Part shown: positions 1 through 9,188 of the stretch, in pieces
How positions within the stretch are numbered: the first letter of the stretch is position 1
Layout of the letters: each line of letters opens with the position of its first letter
Origin: Hysterium pulicare CBS 123377
Taxonomy: Eukaryota; Ascomycota; Dothideomycetes; Hysteriales; Hysteriaceae
Direction: 5' to 3'
Assembly: GCA_000467715.1 (NCBI GenBank)
Contig: AJFK01000613.1
Coordinates: forward strand, 1-64,000
Length of the DNA stretch: 64,000 nucleotides
Notes under the pieces: generated by a model
Told to the model about the DNA's origin: nothing
What the model saw: the letters and a program-made list of their open reading frames with translations, nothing else
Databases searched by the model: none
Program-made: the position numbers and the translations under genes

Positions 1-451
1 TCATCTTCTTTGCTCTCCGGCTTGGTAGCTCGCATACCAAGGAAAGCAGTAAGATAATAACTGAATCTTGCCTGTTTGAAGATGTTGAGCTGCTGCTTTT
101 GATAGGCATCCCAAACGCAACTTATGAGGCTGATGAATGGTTGACAGCATGGCAGTGTTGGCATTAGGGCAAATCCCACGACTTGATACGCTGCGTAGCG
201 TGAAGGCTGCCGTCGGAGAGTTGTCAAATGGCCATTGATGATGATGGTCGTGATGAATACAGCCAGGAAGGTAATAAGAGCGGATGTTGCACTTCGTTCG
301 GAGTAAACGGGATCTTTACAAAGATTAGCTAAAACCCGGTGTGATTCTGATTTGATGCAGTACCTGAGTTGATGAATGGTCCATCCGTATCGTCATTGCT
401 AGGCTTCGGGCAGCGGTCCCACGATGCGAAGCGGGATTTGTAGGACTCCAT
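1..451 (-). CDS. Membrane protein, 3' end cut by window edge
   Basis: Read on the minus strand, an ATG at 451 opens a first exon (364-451), followed by a 50 nt intron (314-363, donor GTACTG, acceptor after a GCTAAT-type branch site). The second exon runs through base 1 without a stop. The visible product is about 133 residues. It has a polar N-terminus (MESYKSRFASWDRC), then a hydrophobic helix near residues 39-55, a short basic loop and a second hydrophobic, Cys/Pro-containing segment near 70-95, ending in a Lys/Glu-rich stretch at the edge. Joining the exons gives continuous coding-like sequence, which supports the intron. I do not recognise the family. It lies about 790 bp from, and divergent to, a DUF6594 membrane protein gene. 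The rest of the gene lies outside the window. Confidence 0.55.
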
Positions 452-1238
452 ATTATGATACCCTATGTTCTGGTGATTTAGTGAATAGATTGACAGACAG
501 CGCGAAATAGATTCCTGATACCTGGAGTGATTTATAACCCCTTCTTAGAGAAGGGTTCTTGTTCAGAGCTCTCACATTTTGCCCCAATGCATGTAGTCAC
601 TTGATGATTACAATGTACTGCTGCCTTGAAAGGCACAGCACCATGCAGAATCCTACGCTCTGAAATCTGCCTTGCATGTGGTATGCTTGGAAAACAGCCG
701 AATCTCGAAGCGGCGGTGTCGCAGCAGTGCCGCCGGAAATGGTTTAGCTCGCAAGCCCCATCGTCAACTCTTCCCATTCACCACGTTTAAGTACATAAAT
801 GTACCTCTTCGCTCACCACAAACCAAGGAGCACGAGGCTGTAAGGTACTGTTGAATACGTAGCTAACAGCTGCGCCTCCCACTTGCGGCCGACGTAAGCC
901 TCTTTTCGAAAGAAAACCTTTATCTCGGCGTCGTCGGGCTGAAAAAATGGACCACACTACATTCTACGCCGTAGGAACATACACAAGCCACGATGCGCGT
1001 CCGCGAATGAAACGGAAGCTCCAAGCTATATGAAAGCTATCGGGTCCACGGGAGCCTAGTAGTCCAAGCTTAATCCATAGTTCCTGAAACAATTCTACCA
1101 GCCGCGCGCCTATCATGACATTTTAGAGCCCCTGGAACCTGCGAAGAGTCGAACCATGACTAGCGGAGATGTCGTACGAACTCTTATATCTCACTGCTGT
1201 GTAACATATCCACCCAAAAAGCACCTACAGCAACAACC
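452..1238. other. Divergent intergenic region
   Basis: This lies between the edge gene (-) and the DUF6594 gene (+). Only short overlapping ORFs occur, none coding-like. The 60 bp before the DUF6594 start are A/C-rich, as is usual for a fungal 5' leader. Confidence 0.4.
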
Positions 1239-2194
1239 ATGGCGGCACTGAACAGGCTTACCGGACTTAGCGAGAACGCATGGTTTATGACCAAGGACAC
1301 TGACCTCTGGGTGTCTCGTCGGTACGAAAAGCTGCATCTAGTCAACATCCTGGCCCTTCAGCAGCGTATGTCAGAGTTGGAGCAGGACCTTGAGGAACGT
1401 GTCACGTCTGAGTGGCGTCAAACAAATGGGAAGGAACCGTTGAAACCGTGGCAAGACCCCGAGCCTCTCCTTAGAAACATCCAAGACACGGTCAAGGCCT
1501 ACGGTATGATGCTCGCTCTTCGAGTCTTTTTGGTTGTACTGAAAGTGTCCCCTAGATGAAGCTATCTTGTCGTTTGCACAGATCAAGAAATCTCAAACAC
1601 CTGCTAAGCAGGTCGTGGATGCCATGAAAAAATACGCAAATACTTCACCTACCCTCGTCCCTACTCTGACTACAGAACTCGGCATCAACAAGACAGGGTT
1701 GCATACGACACACTTACTAGCAATAGTAACATCCGCAAAAAGCTGGCTTCACAAATACGTTGATCGACACCCACGCTTGAGGGGTCTTTTCGCAGAAGCA
1801 AGCTCCCTTCTTCCCCAAAGCCGTTTGCTGGCTGACTTAACTGAATAGAGAGGGGAAGATAACAGGCGTTCTATCATGCTGTACTCGGAATCCAAGTTGA
1901 GGAACACGGAATTTGCAGTGGTCGCTGCTATTCTTTGCATGGTTCAGCTACTGCCTATCCTGGCGTTGACACTGATTAAGAGCAAGACAGTGAGGTTGAT
2001 CGTAGTCCTTATCCTCATTCTTCTCGTGTCTCTCCTCAATGCACTGTTCGCAAACGCAGCAAGAGCCACGAATTTCGGAGCAGTCGCTGCGTGAGTATAT
2101 CTCCTAATTCTATCTTCCATTTCGCTGGGTATGCCGCTAACAACTGGATAGTTATTCTGCCATTGCTGTGGTATTTATTAGCCAGAATAACTAG
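1239..2194 (+). CDS. DUF6594 family membrane protein
   Basis: This is a fungal DUF6594-type protein of unknown function. Proposed exons are 1239-1503, 1556 to about 1758-1783, about 1849-2090 and 2152-2194. The N-terminal half has the family pattern of a Trp/Arg-containing start (DLWVSRRYEKLHLVNILALQ) followed by a coiled Leu/Glu-rich helix (residues 30-50) and a DEAILSFAQI motif made across the first intron. The C-terminal part carries two or three membrane helices and the typical ending AYSAIAVVF, formed across the last intron (2091-2151). The third intron is the uncertain one. A branch site GCTGAC and an AG at 1848 are clear and remove an in-frame TAG, but the donor is ambiguous (GT at 1759, or at 1784 with a slightly later acceptor). 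If neither is used, the gene would be broken there. Localisation is presumably an internal or plasma membrane. Confidence 0.75.
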
Positions 2195-2705
2195 AACTGT
2201 TTGTTGCAGTTCCCTTCGAAAGGGAGAAGTCTGATTGTACTGTCTGAATGATCCTGCACGTCACTTCTTTGATCTCGTTATGTAGATAGTCAACGTTTCC
2301 TGATATTTATATTTTCATCCCCTTTTACTTTGCGTGAGCGTACTATAGTCTAAATACAGTAGTCTCAGTATTTTTAAAAGACGATGAAGGTATTATAAAG
2401 CAGTAAGCGTTTTGCTGTGAATAAACGTACACTACTGTCGCTGAACGCGAGTGAAATAGATGTCATGAATTGAAATGACGCAACGACACGACTGCAGCAA
2501 GCATAATTGGAGTAGGGTGCCCGCCCCTTACTCTCGTACAACATTTTAAAATGGATGAAAAGCTGAGGAATTCAAAAACTGAATCAGTACAACGAAGGAT
2601 AGAGTGACGTCTCTGAAATCAGATGAAAAGGCACTATAAGATCTGACCATTCTCCCGATCATTCGTCACCGGCCATTTGGCATCAACATGTGTAAAGAAC
2701 ATATG
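2195..2705. other. Intergenic region between convergent genes
   Basis: This lies between the DUF6594 gene and the beta-lactamase-like gene. It is AT-rich with short poly-T tracts and holds presumed 3' UTRs of both. No ORF worth reporting. Confidence 0.4.
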
Positions 2706-4517
2706 TCAATCTAGCGTGCCTGACGTAGATCTTTCGAAGCAGTCTACACGGACGTCATCCTCATCGATGGAAATTTTCCGTCTCAATTCTGTGGCAACAT
2801 TTCCCGAGGAGTGGACTTGTAATATTAACTGGGACCACTGGCCATTTCCATGACGGTCGATAGAGCGATGCGGCGGAACGCAAATCTTGACTGAAGTGTC
2901 TTCTATCCAAACGAGCGGGAATTCGGTCGAAGAAAGTCCGGAGTCAAGGGAACCCCTGACGGTGATGTACATCTTGTCGCCCTTTGCGGTTATCGTAAGC
3001 CGTTGACTGAATCCTCTCCCTTTAAAAGTCCCGAAGATGTCTACTGGGATATTGGGAGCCCTATTCACAAATCGTTCTTCCTCGGCCTCTATACGCTTCC
3101 AAGCTTCCGAGGATGCGCTCCATGCCTGGTCCACCATGGTGCTCACGTTCTCGGGCCGTTTCATAAGTGATTCGGGATGTCGGATGAGTCTAGTAAGTGA
3201 TTTAGGATACCTTAAGTAGGCAATCCTTTGAAGGATAAGCCGTAGGATATGGTCGGCAGTGTCGACAGGGCCTGAGGTATTCGTTAATACCACAACTGCA
3301 ACACTGTGTGTTTTTTTCTGGAGGGCGCTAGGGGGACCGCCGGGGAGGAATGCTGTTGCACAACTACAACCAATTGCAGAACCAGCCATATAATACGCTT
3401 CAATACCTTTTGCCCCAACTTTTGGTGCAACTGAGTAGGTGGAGAAGCGTTTCTCGGGGAAAAGAAGCCTATTGGTGGACATCGAGCCAATAGTCGACGA
3501 GTCGAGCGTGGTATACAATCCGAGGGATGTATAAATATTCCCCTTCGTTTGCTTCACCTCACGGTTCAACAGTCTAGCTGCAAAAGCAACGTCGAACTCT
3601 TGTCGTGGTTTATCGCTGTATAGTACTTTCTCGTCGTGAAAGGACTTGAGGAAAAATGTGAAAAATGTATCCAGGTCCTTGGCACTGCTGTACATCCCTA
3701 GCGCCCCTGCCTCAGCTCCAGTTGGCCGATATTTTGGACTCTTTGCATCATGGAGAGTGCCACTAGAGTCCACCACATATCCGTTAGGTTCAGATTGGGA
3801 AGCTGTACCCTCTGGGTAGCCGACAGATGTGGATGTCATGCCAAGTGGGGTGAACAAAGTTTTGTCCATGAAGTCGTTCAGTGTGTTGCCCCAGAGAGCC
3901 TGAATGGCTATGCAAATAAGAGAGTAATTTATATTGCTATAGCTTGTCCATGCTTCTTCCACATGTCTAGGTGCTGCAACGCGTTCACTGAGACTATGGA
4001 GGTCCTCCAAGACGTCTGTTGCGGTCATCAGTGGTGATCCGCCTAGCCCGAAAAGGCGATGGTTGGAGGAGAGAAGACCCTTAAAATGCACGAGTAGTTG
4101 ATATATAGTTGGATCCCCAGGTAAGGGCAGCATCCCACCCCTTTTGTATTTGTTGTATAGGCTGGTGAGCGGTGTATTGGGTACGTCTGAAAATGCAGCA
4201 TAAGGGTTATCTGGAGTCGGCTCTTTCGCCCTTATTTCGACCGCAATTATAACGGCCACCGCAACGAGAATCTTGGATATCGAAGCAATGGAGAAGACCT
4301 GGTTGCCATCATTAGACTTAGAATACTGGACCGCTCCCAATTGAATCGAGTCAGCCGGCAGTGTCAGCCCCTTTAGTCGAAATGTCCACAGTTCCGGTTC
4401 TGGATTTTTCTCTAAATAGCGCACTGCTATGCTTGCTATTGGTGTGCCGCACTTCTTCGATATGTATTGAATGTTCCCGCAAAGTTCATCGTCGAAAATG
4501 GTATTGGGATTCGACAT
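2706..4517 (-). CDS. Beta-lactamase-related serine hydrolase
   Basis: A single-exon ORF of 603 residues. It has the class C beta-lactamase/penicillin-binding-protein fold signatures: an SxxK nucleophile motif SISK near residue 80 (context FSIASISKILVAV) and a YxN motif YSN near residue 192 (context SYSNINYSLI), followed by the usual GMTSTSVGYPEG-type stretch. The third (KTG-like) motif is not obvious by eye, which is common in fungal members. The roughly 150-residue C-terminal extension is beta-rich and also typical of this fungal group. No signal peptide is evident, so a cytosolic enzyme is likely. Fungal members act as esterases, lactamases or thioesterase-like enzymes, and the substrate here cannot be inferred. 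No neighbouring polyketide synthase is present to suggest a biosynthetic cluster. The start at 4517 is the first ATG and precedes the domain by a normal distance. Confidence 0.88.
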   Translation of the reverse strand: MSNPNTIFDDELCGNIQYISKKCGTPIASIAVRYLEKNPEPELWTFRLKGLTLPADSIQLGAVQYSKSNDGNQVFSIASISKILVAVAVIIAVEIRAKEPTPDNPYAAFSDVPNTPLTSLYNKYKRGGMLPLPGDPTIYQLLVHFKGLLSSNHRLFGLGGSPLMTATDVLEDLHSLSERVAAPRHVEEAWTSYSNINYSLICIAIQALWGNTLNDFMDKTLFTPLGMTSTSVGYPEGTASQSEPNGYVVDSSGTLHDAKSPKYRPTGAEAGALGMYSSAKDLDTFFTFFLKSFHDEKVLYSDKPRQEFDVAFAARLLNREVKQTKGNIYTSLGLYTTLDSSTIGSMSTNRLLFPEKRFSTYSVAPKVGAKGIEAYYMAGSAIGCSCATAFLPGGPPSALQKKTHSVAVVVLTNTSGPVDTADHILRLILQRIAYLRYPKSLTRLIRHPESLMKRPENVSTMVDQAWSASSEAWKRIEAEEERFVNRAPNIPVDIFGTFKGRGFSQRLTITAKGDKMYITVRGSLDSGLSSTEFPLVWIEDTSVKICVPPHRSIDRHGNGQWSQLILQVHSSGNVATELRRKISIDEDDVRVDCFERSTSGTLD

Positions 4518-6248
4518 GTTAGCACTTTGTGCTGTTCTACTCTCACTGATCAGCTTTTCTAGGCGCTTTATCTGGGTTGATTGTAACGGGTTGTATGATC
4601 TTGCTTACCTAGAGAGCGCCTCAACAGACTAGGAGTCTTTGACAGTTATAGGGTCTGAACTGTGGGACATTTCCGCAGGCAACGAGTCTCCTAGCTCAGT
4701 AACGAGGATGAAGATGGCGGTTTTGAGAATGAGGAGGAGGACAAGAACCCGGAAAATGAAGAGGACGAGGAATAGGATTATGATAATGGGAGAAGAAAGA
4801 GGTCGAGGAGTAGAAGGGCTGAAGGAGGCCAGCAAAGGGGAGAGGGGAGTCGCCCGCGCCTCCTTCTCCGTGAACCATTCCCGCCGACTAGGGAACAAAG
4901 ACTAGTCTCTGGCATCCAACTCGAGGCACCGCGGGCGGCAGTGCCGTAGAGACATGTGATGACAGATCATATTCGCAGCCAACAAGAACACTTAGGCCAT
5001 GGTGGATAAACCTGCGAAGCTATATGTGCAGAGAGAGTCTTCTTGCTGAAGCTTAGTCTCTGTCGGAAAATTGGAGCTGATGCTGCCCCGCTCATGAGGA
5101 ATGTTATGATAGCGGATGTTTGGTAGCCTAAGAAGTTAGCGTGTTCATCAACAGACTGAGGTGACACAGGAGCCGGGCCTCAACCCTAAAGTCGTGAGAG
5201 ATGTGCACTCCCGTCCGTGTATACTATCATCGTACGTTGCTCAACTATCTTCCTTTCTCCTTTTCCCCCCATCAATATCGATGACTACCTTCGAACGGCT
5301 TGCCTCTCCCTGGACAGCATCTAACACGATCCACTCAGACGCTGCCACCAACCTCTTTCGTCCAAGTGCCCCTCAGTCTCCCTCTTCTATCTCAACATGT
5401 CGTGTTGGATTCATAATTCCACGAGTGTGATGCCGATGGTCCATCTCGCTTCATCAGCCGGCAGTCCTCACTGCATTGTCATGAGGAGTACAAGACGGTG
5501 AAATCACCTTTCACGTTGGCACAACGCGAACCAAGTCCATTCTTCTCTGCGCACATATTCAAATTGACGGAACGCCTAGCTTTTTGCTTTAAAAAAGCAT
5601 CCATCATACCGCACGCTCGCCAGACAATGCACCTTGCGCCACGTAAGATCTAGTAGAGGAGGGACAGGTCCAAATCACGGCCAATTCGGCTCCTAGTCAA
5701 AACTCGTCGCATCCTTCTCCAGCTTCATGGACGCCCCGAGCAGATAGACACAATAGACAAGATCTAGAAGTATCCGAACCTTGCGTTGGACGCTTCCACC
5801 GGCGGTTCAAAATTGCGGCATCTTGAGCATCGATCCCAGTCCGACCCAACATTCTTTTCTTCGAAAGGATCAAAAGTAATGCCCAAGGAAGACTTGATAT
5901 CGGACGTTCTTGAAAAAGCTCCGGTGATCGATCACGTTGTTCGTCAACAGCGCTCGACGTTGGTCCAATAATTCTTGGTGGTGGCATGCAAGATTGGCGG
6001 GCCGGGCCCACCCACATACCGGGTCCGACCAGCCAGCTTCCGAGCGGCAGCAAAGGCTACAAGAGCGATGCCCGTCGGCTAACCGAGCATCGACACGTCA
6101 GCGGATGCAGACAGGATGGACGGATGGAGTGATCGGATCGGAGTTGTGGATGGATATCAGGATATAAAGGCCACTTGCCCTGCCGCAAGAGTCGAGGCAC
6201 AGAACCTCCCTTTTCTCCAGTCGACTCGCCGTGCGTGCCCACAAAACA
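4518..6248. other. Gene-poor stretch with GA-rich tract
   Basis: There is no supported gene here. A purine-rich tract (about 4710-4850) of AGG/GAA units makes artificial ORFs on both strands. A minus-strand ORF of 118 codons at 5697-6053 has no recognisable domain and overlaps the promoter of the next gene, so it is not called. Bases 6160-6170 contain GATATAAAGG, the likely TATA box of the small gene that follows. Confidence 0.4.
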
Positions 6249-6609
6249 ATGACGGGTGCGACCGCTCCACGAAAGAAGGGCAAAGAGTTAAACGAGTACA
6301 GTACGGAGGGCAAGCGCAACACCGACGCCGCCGTCGAGGAATGGAAGAGGAAGAAAGCGCTGGAGAAAGCGTTGAAGGGCGAGGCCAGTCCTGGTGAAGT
6401 TGCCGCTCTTAGAGGCGAAGCCTCCGAGTCCGGCAAGACCAAACACAAGAAATCGCACGTGAGTTGTTGAGTTCTTGCGTTGCTCATGTGTCTACCATTC
6501 GCTGACGTTCGCTAGTGCGCAGTATCGTGATCCAACCTCATCCATTTCGATTTCCACTTCTATGAGGTCACATCCAGACATCTCAAAGTCTAGGAGATAC
6601 TCCGAGTAA
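6249..6609 (+). CDS. Small Lys/Glu-rich protein, unknown
   Basis: The ATG at 6249 lies about 85 bp after a TATA box (GATATAAAGG) and a CT-rich leader. Exon 1 (6249-6458) encodes 70 residues, very rich in Lys, Glu and Ala with helical character (EEWKRKKALEKALKGEA). A canonical intron follows (GTGAGT at 6459, branch GCTGAC at 6501). Two acceptors are available. TAG at 6515 gives a 74-residue protein ending CAVS, and CAG at 6522 gives a 98-residue protein with a Ser/Arg-rich tail ending at 6609. There is no signal peptide or membrane helix. I do not recognise the family; a small nucleic-acid-binding or stress-type hydrophilic protein would fit the composition, but that is only a guess. The TATA box, ordered leader and clean intron make a real transcript likely. 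Confidence 0.5.
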
Positions 6610-7272
6610 AGACAGAGCTGGCGCGGGGTTTGGGTGTTACTGTGGCAATCGCTGTCTTCGCTTTCGAGAAACCCTACCGTCTACTTTCTTTGATCAAAAT
6701 GAGGAACAGGGGCAGCTATCATTAGTTCTAGAACAATCAACTATCTTAGGTGTGAGTCGTTAGCAACACTTCCTCGACCTTAGAATCAATAATGCTGTAT
6801 TCTACCAGTCTACAAGAAGCAGAAACGTGTTGGGTCGGCCCATGAGATGTGAAATGCAGCTAGGACGAAGGGTGCAGCGGGTGGAAGTGGGAGGGCTGGC
6901 TTATATGCAGGTGGATTCACGCGAGTATGCAAGAGCGGGAACCCTGATAGCTATGCACATCCTATAGGTGTTTTCTTTTGCGGCGCGACCACACAATGAT
7001 CACATTACTACTGATAAGTACATTAGGTGAGCGCTCACTACGACCACTCTCCCCTTCTCATACAATTCCAGCATCATCTGGCGCACTACCCGCCCAGCTA
7101 GTCCTAATAGGGTTTAGCGTTTCTTTCAGTTCCGGAGATACCTAACTGAATACATGTATCTCTGCAGCTGCTTCTCTAACTCCCATTTCTCAAACGACTA
7201 TTATACAACTTTCATCTCGTCATTCTATTTGAAGTTTATTTCCCTCTAGATGAATTAGCATTGAAAGCATCA
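6610..7272. other. Intergenic, nothing recognised
   Basis: AT-rich stretch downstream of the small gene, with scattered short ORFs and no domain, repeat or RNA structure that I can support. Confidence 0.35.
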
Positions 7273-7407
7273 ATGTGGACTCAAGCGAAGTTGGCTTGGG
7301 AGATGCGAGCAGTATCATGCATGCTACCGGCAATAGATGAGATTTTCACCCATTTTCAGGTAGACATCGAGGAGGAGCAGTCGTTGGACGAGGCAGTTCA
7401 CATTTAA
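7273..7407 (+). other. Short coding-like ORF, possibly a gene relic
   Basis: A 44-codon ORF whose composition looks coding: hydrophobic first half with Trp, Met and Leu, then an acidic end (VDIEEEQSLDEAVHI). No start context, intron or domain supports a gene, so it may be a leftover of a decayed coding region. It is recorded because the surroundings are otherwise empty. Confidence 0.2.
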
Positions 7408-7656
7408 ATTACAGCAGATGACTCCCCTCCGAACAGATGTTCAAGGCTATCACGACCCAAATGAACTCTGTTAGAGTGATGCAGAAGTCAGTCCTTTCGT
7501 TTTCACACGAGGCCAGGCGTTGAGCGTTGACTTGAGATAGCGTCTATTGGATGGAAAGGGAAGGGAAGATTGCATCTGACGAACATCGCCGCGAACTGTG
7601 TCTCAAAGGTAGAACCTAAGTGGACAAAATATGGACACAAAAATCCACTCTCAAAG

Positions 7657-8361
7657 CTACCAGAAGATCACGATGCTCATACCAGCAAGTACACTCACAA
7701 TCCTCAAATTCACCCCATTGCCATCCAGCGGAGAGATTGGAACACCCCTCGAGTTCTGCGTAGTGCTCGGTGCCGAAGAGCTCGTGCTGGATGAAGTGCC
7801 AGTCGTCCCGGCTGCGGTAGTAGTGCTTGCACTTCCAAAATGCACAGCGGTACTTGTGCTAGTACTTGTACTCGCACTCTCACTAGCAGTTTCGTACACC
7901 ATACTCTGCGCAGCTGTACTCTGCGCAGCTATACTCTGCGCAGCTACACTCTGCGGAGCTGTACTCGAGCCACATGTGCCACCTTCCAGAATATTATCAT
8001 AATCCGCACATCCCTGCTGAAAATGGCTCGTCCAGCAATTGACTGCACTCACTCCACCATCCTGTACGCTGTTGAACGTATTGCAAGTAAGAGCCCACGC
8101 ATCCAAAACGCTCGTCTCAGTGCCGGCACTAAGGCCTATGCCGCCACAGTCGCAGCACGATAGGGGATCGGCGAGAGTGCAAACGGTAGAGATTTGGCCG
8201 GCGGTGACGGGGCCGCCATAGTCCCATACGTTGGAATTGACTATGTTCTTCTCGTTGGCTAGGGCTGTGAGATAGTTCATGCAGGCGGAGTTGCAGCCAG
8301 GCGAGTTGTTTTGGGCGAAGGAGCCTAGGAGGAAGGTGAAGATGACAATAAGAGACGACAT
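7657..8361 (-). CDS. Secreted Cys-rich, Ser/Thr-rich GPI-type protein
   Basis: A 234-residue ORF beginning with a signal peptide (residues 1-16, hydrophobic, ending GSFAQ). A compact domain of about 105 residues follows with roughly ten cysteines, including a CCDCGG cluster near residue 70. After it come four imperfect AAQS repeats (residues 135-155), then a Ser/Thr-rich linker likely to be O-glycosylated. The C-terminus is hydrophobic (SVLAGMSIVIFW) after a small-residue region (GNG), which fits a GPI-anchor signal. Fungal proteins with this layout sit at the plasma membrane or cell wall, some as adhesins or effectors. The cysteine domain does not match a family I can name. No intron is needed. 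The start is the only ATG that gives the signal peptide. Confidence 0.8.
   Translation of the reverse strand: MSSLIVIFTFLLGSFAQNNSPGCNSACMNYLTALANEKNIVNSNVWDYGGPVTAGQISTVCTLADPLSCCDCGGIGLSAGTETSVLDAWALTCNTFNSVQDGGVSAVNCWTSHFQQGCADYDNILEGGTCGSSTAPQSVAAQSIAAQSTAAQSMVYETASESASTSTSTSTAVHFGSASTTTAAGTTGTSSSTSSSAPSTTQNSRGVPISPLDGNGVNLRIVSVLAGMSIVIFW
7903..7962. repeat. Four 15-bp tandem units inside the GPI-type gene
   Basis: Four consecutive 15 bp units of the form ACTCTGCGCAGCTRY occur on the plus strand. Read on the minus strand they encode the repeated AAQS motif with one variable residue. Because the unit is a multiple of three, copy number can change without breaking the frame. Confidence 0.85.
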
Positions 8362-9188
8362 TTTAGAAGAGAGTTAGAGAGGCCTCCGAAATAACTTTGA
8401 ACTTGGTCGAAGTCTTTAGTGTCTCTTGCGGACAATTCAACAAACTGAAATCTCATCTACCTCTCTACGATCCCATCAGTGGGTTTAAATCCCAAATCCG
8501 ATTTTCTAGATGCTTCCTCCTTTTCCAGCGATACCGTTCAGATCGCTTAAAGATAAAGCAAAATAAGGATAAATTTCGCGAATTCATATTCAGCACTCGG
8601 GAGATCGGCTACCCTCCTACCGTCTTCAGCTTCACGAGCCTGATCCTATTGGTCCCTACTTCACGATGCAAGCCACAGCTGAATGCAATGCCTCCCACCA
8701 CATGGCCAGAAGCTGCCATTCACCAATCATGTTCAAGCTATACGTGGTACGTGCACAGCAAGCAGGGGCAGATGCCTTAAAGCTTAACATGAACAAGAGA
8801 GCTGAGGGAGGTATAAGTGGCGCCCTTGGCTAGCCCAGCCGTTCAATATTCTCCTGATACCGTGAAGAGATCCCGAATTCTCATTTCCCTTGCCCATCCC
8901 GAACTATGCATTGAACTCTTACTACTCGGGCTTTCCATGTTCAGCTTCACACTCTTCCGCAAACCACTTAAACGGAACTTTTCGCGTGTACACAATGGGC
9001 CGGTGCCTTAGTATATATATAGCAGAGGCTTTCGATAAGCGTTAGGACGAAGGTGTTGACAGTTTGTATAGAAAATGTAAGAAAGTCAACAGATAACGGC
9101 GATTATCCTTAACAAAGAGGCATATCGCTGTATTTGAGTCTGTATGGTGGCAATGCGGAAAGGTTATCCTTACCTCCCAGGACCTTGT
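8362..9188. other. Intergenic region
   Basis: This holds the upstream region of the GPI-type gene and the downstream region of the amidase relic. A plus-strand ORF at 8397-8780 has no coding character. A TATATATATAG run near 9013 is AT-rich only. Confidence 0.35.

Noticed and set aside
4629-4905. Overlapping ORFs of 88-89 codons on both strands
   Set aside because: They come from a purine-rich tract; the products are low-complexity Arg/Glu or Leu/Ile runs without a domain.
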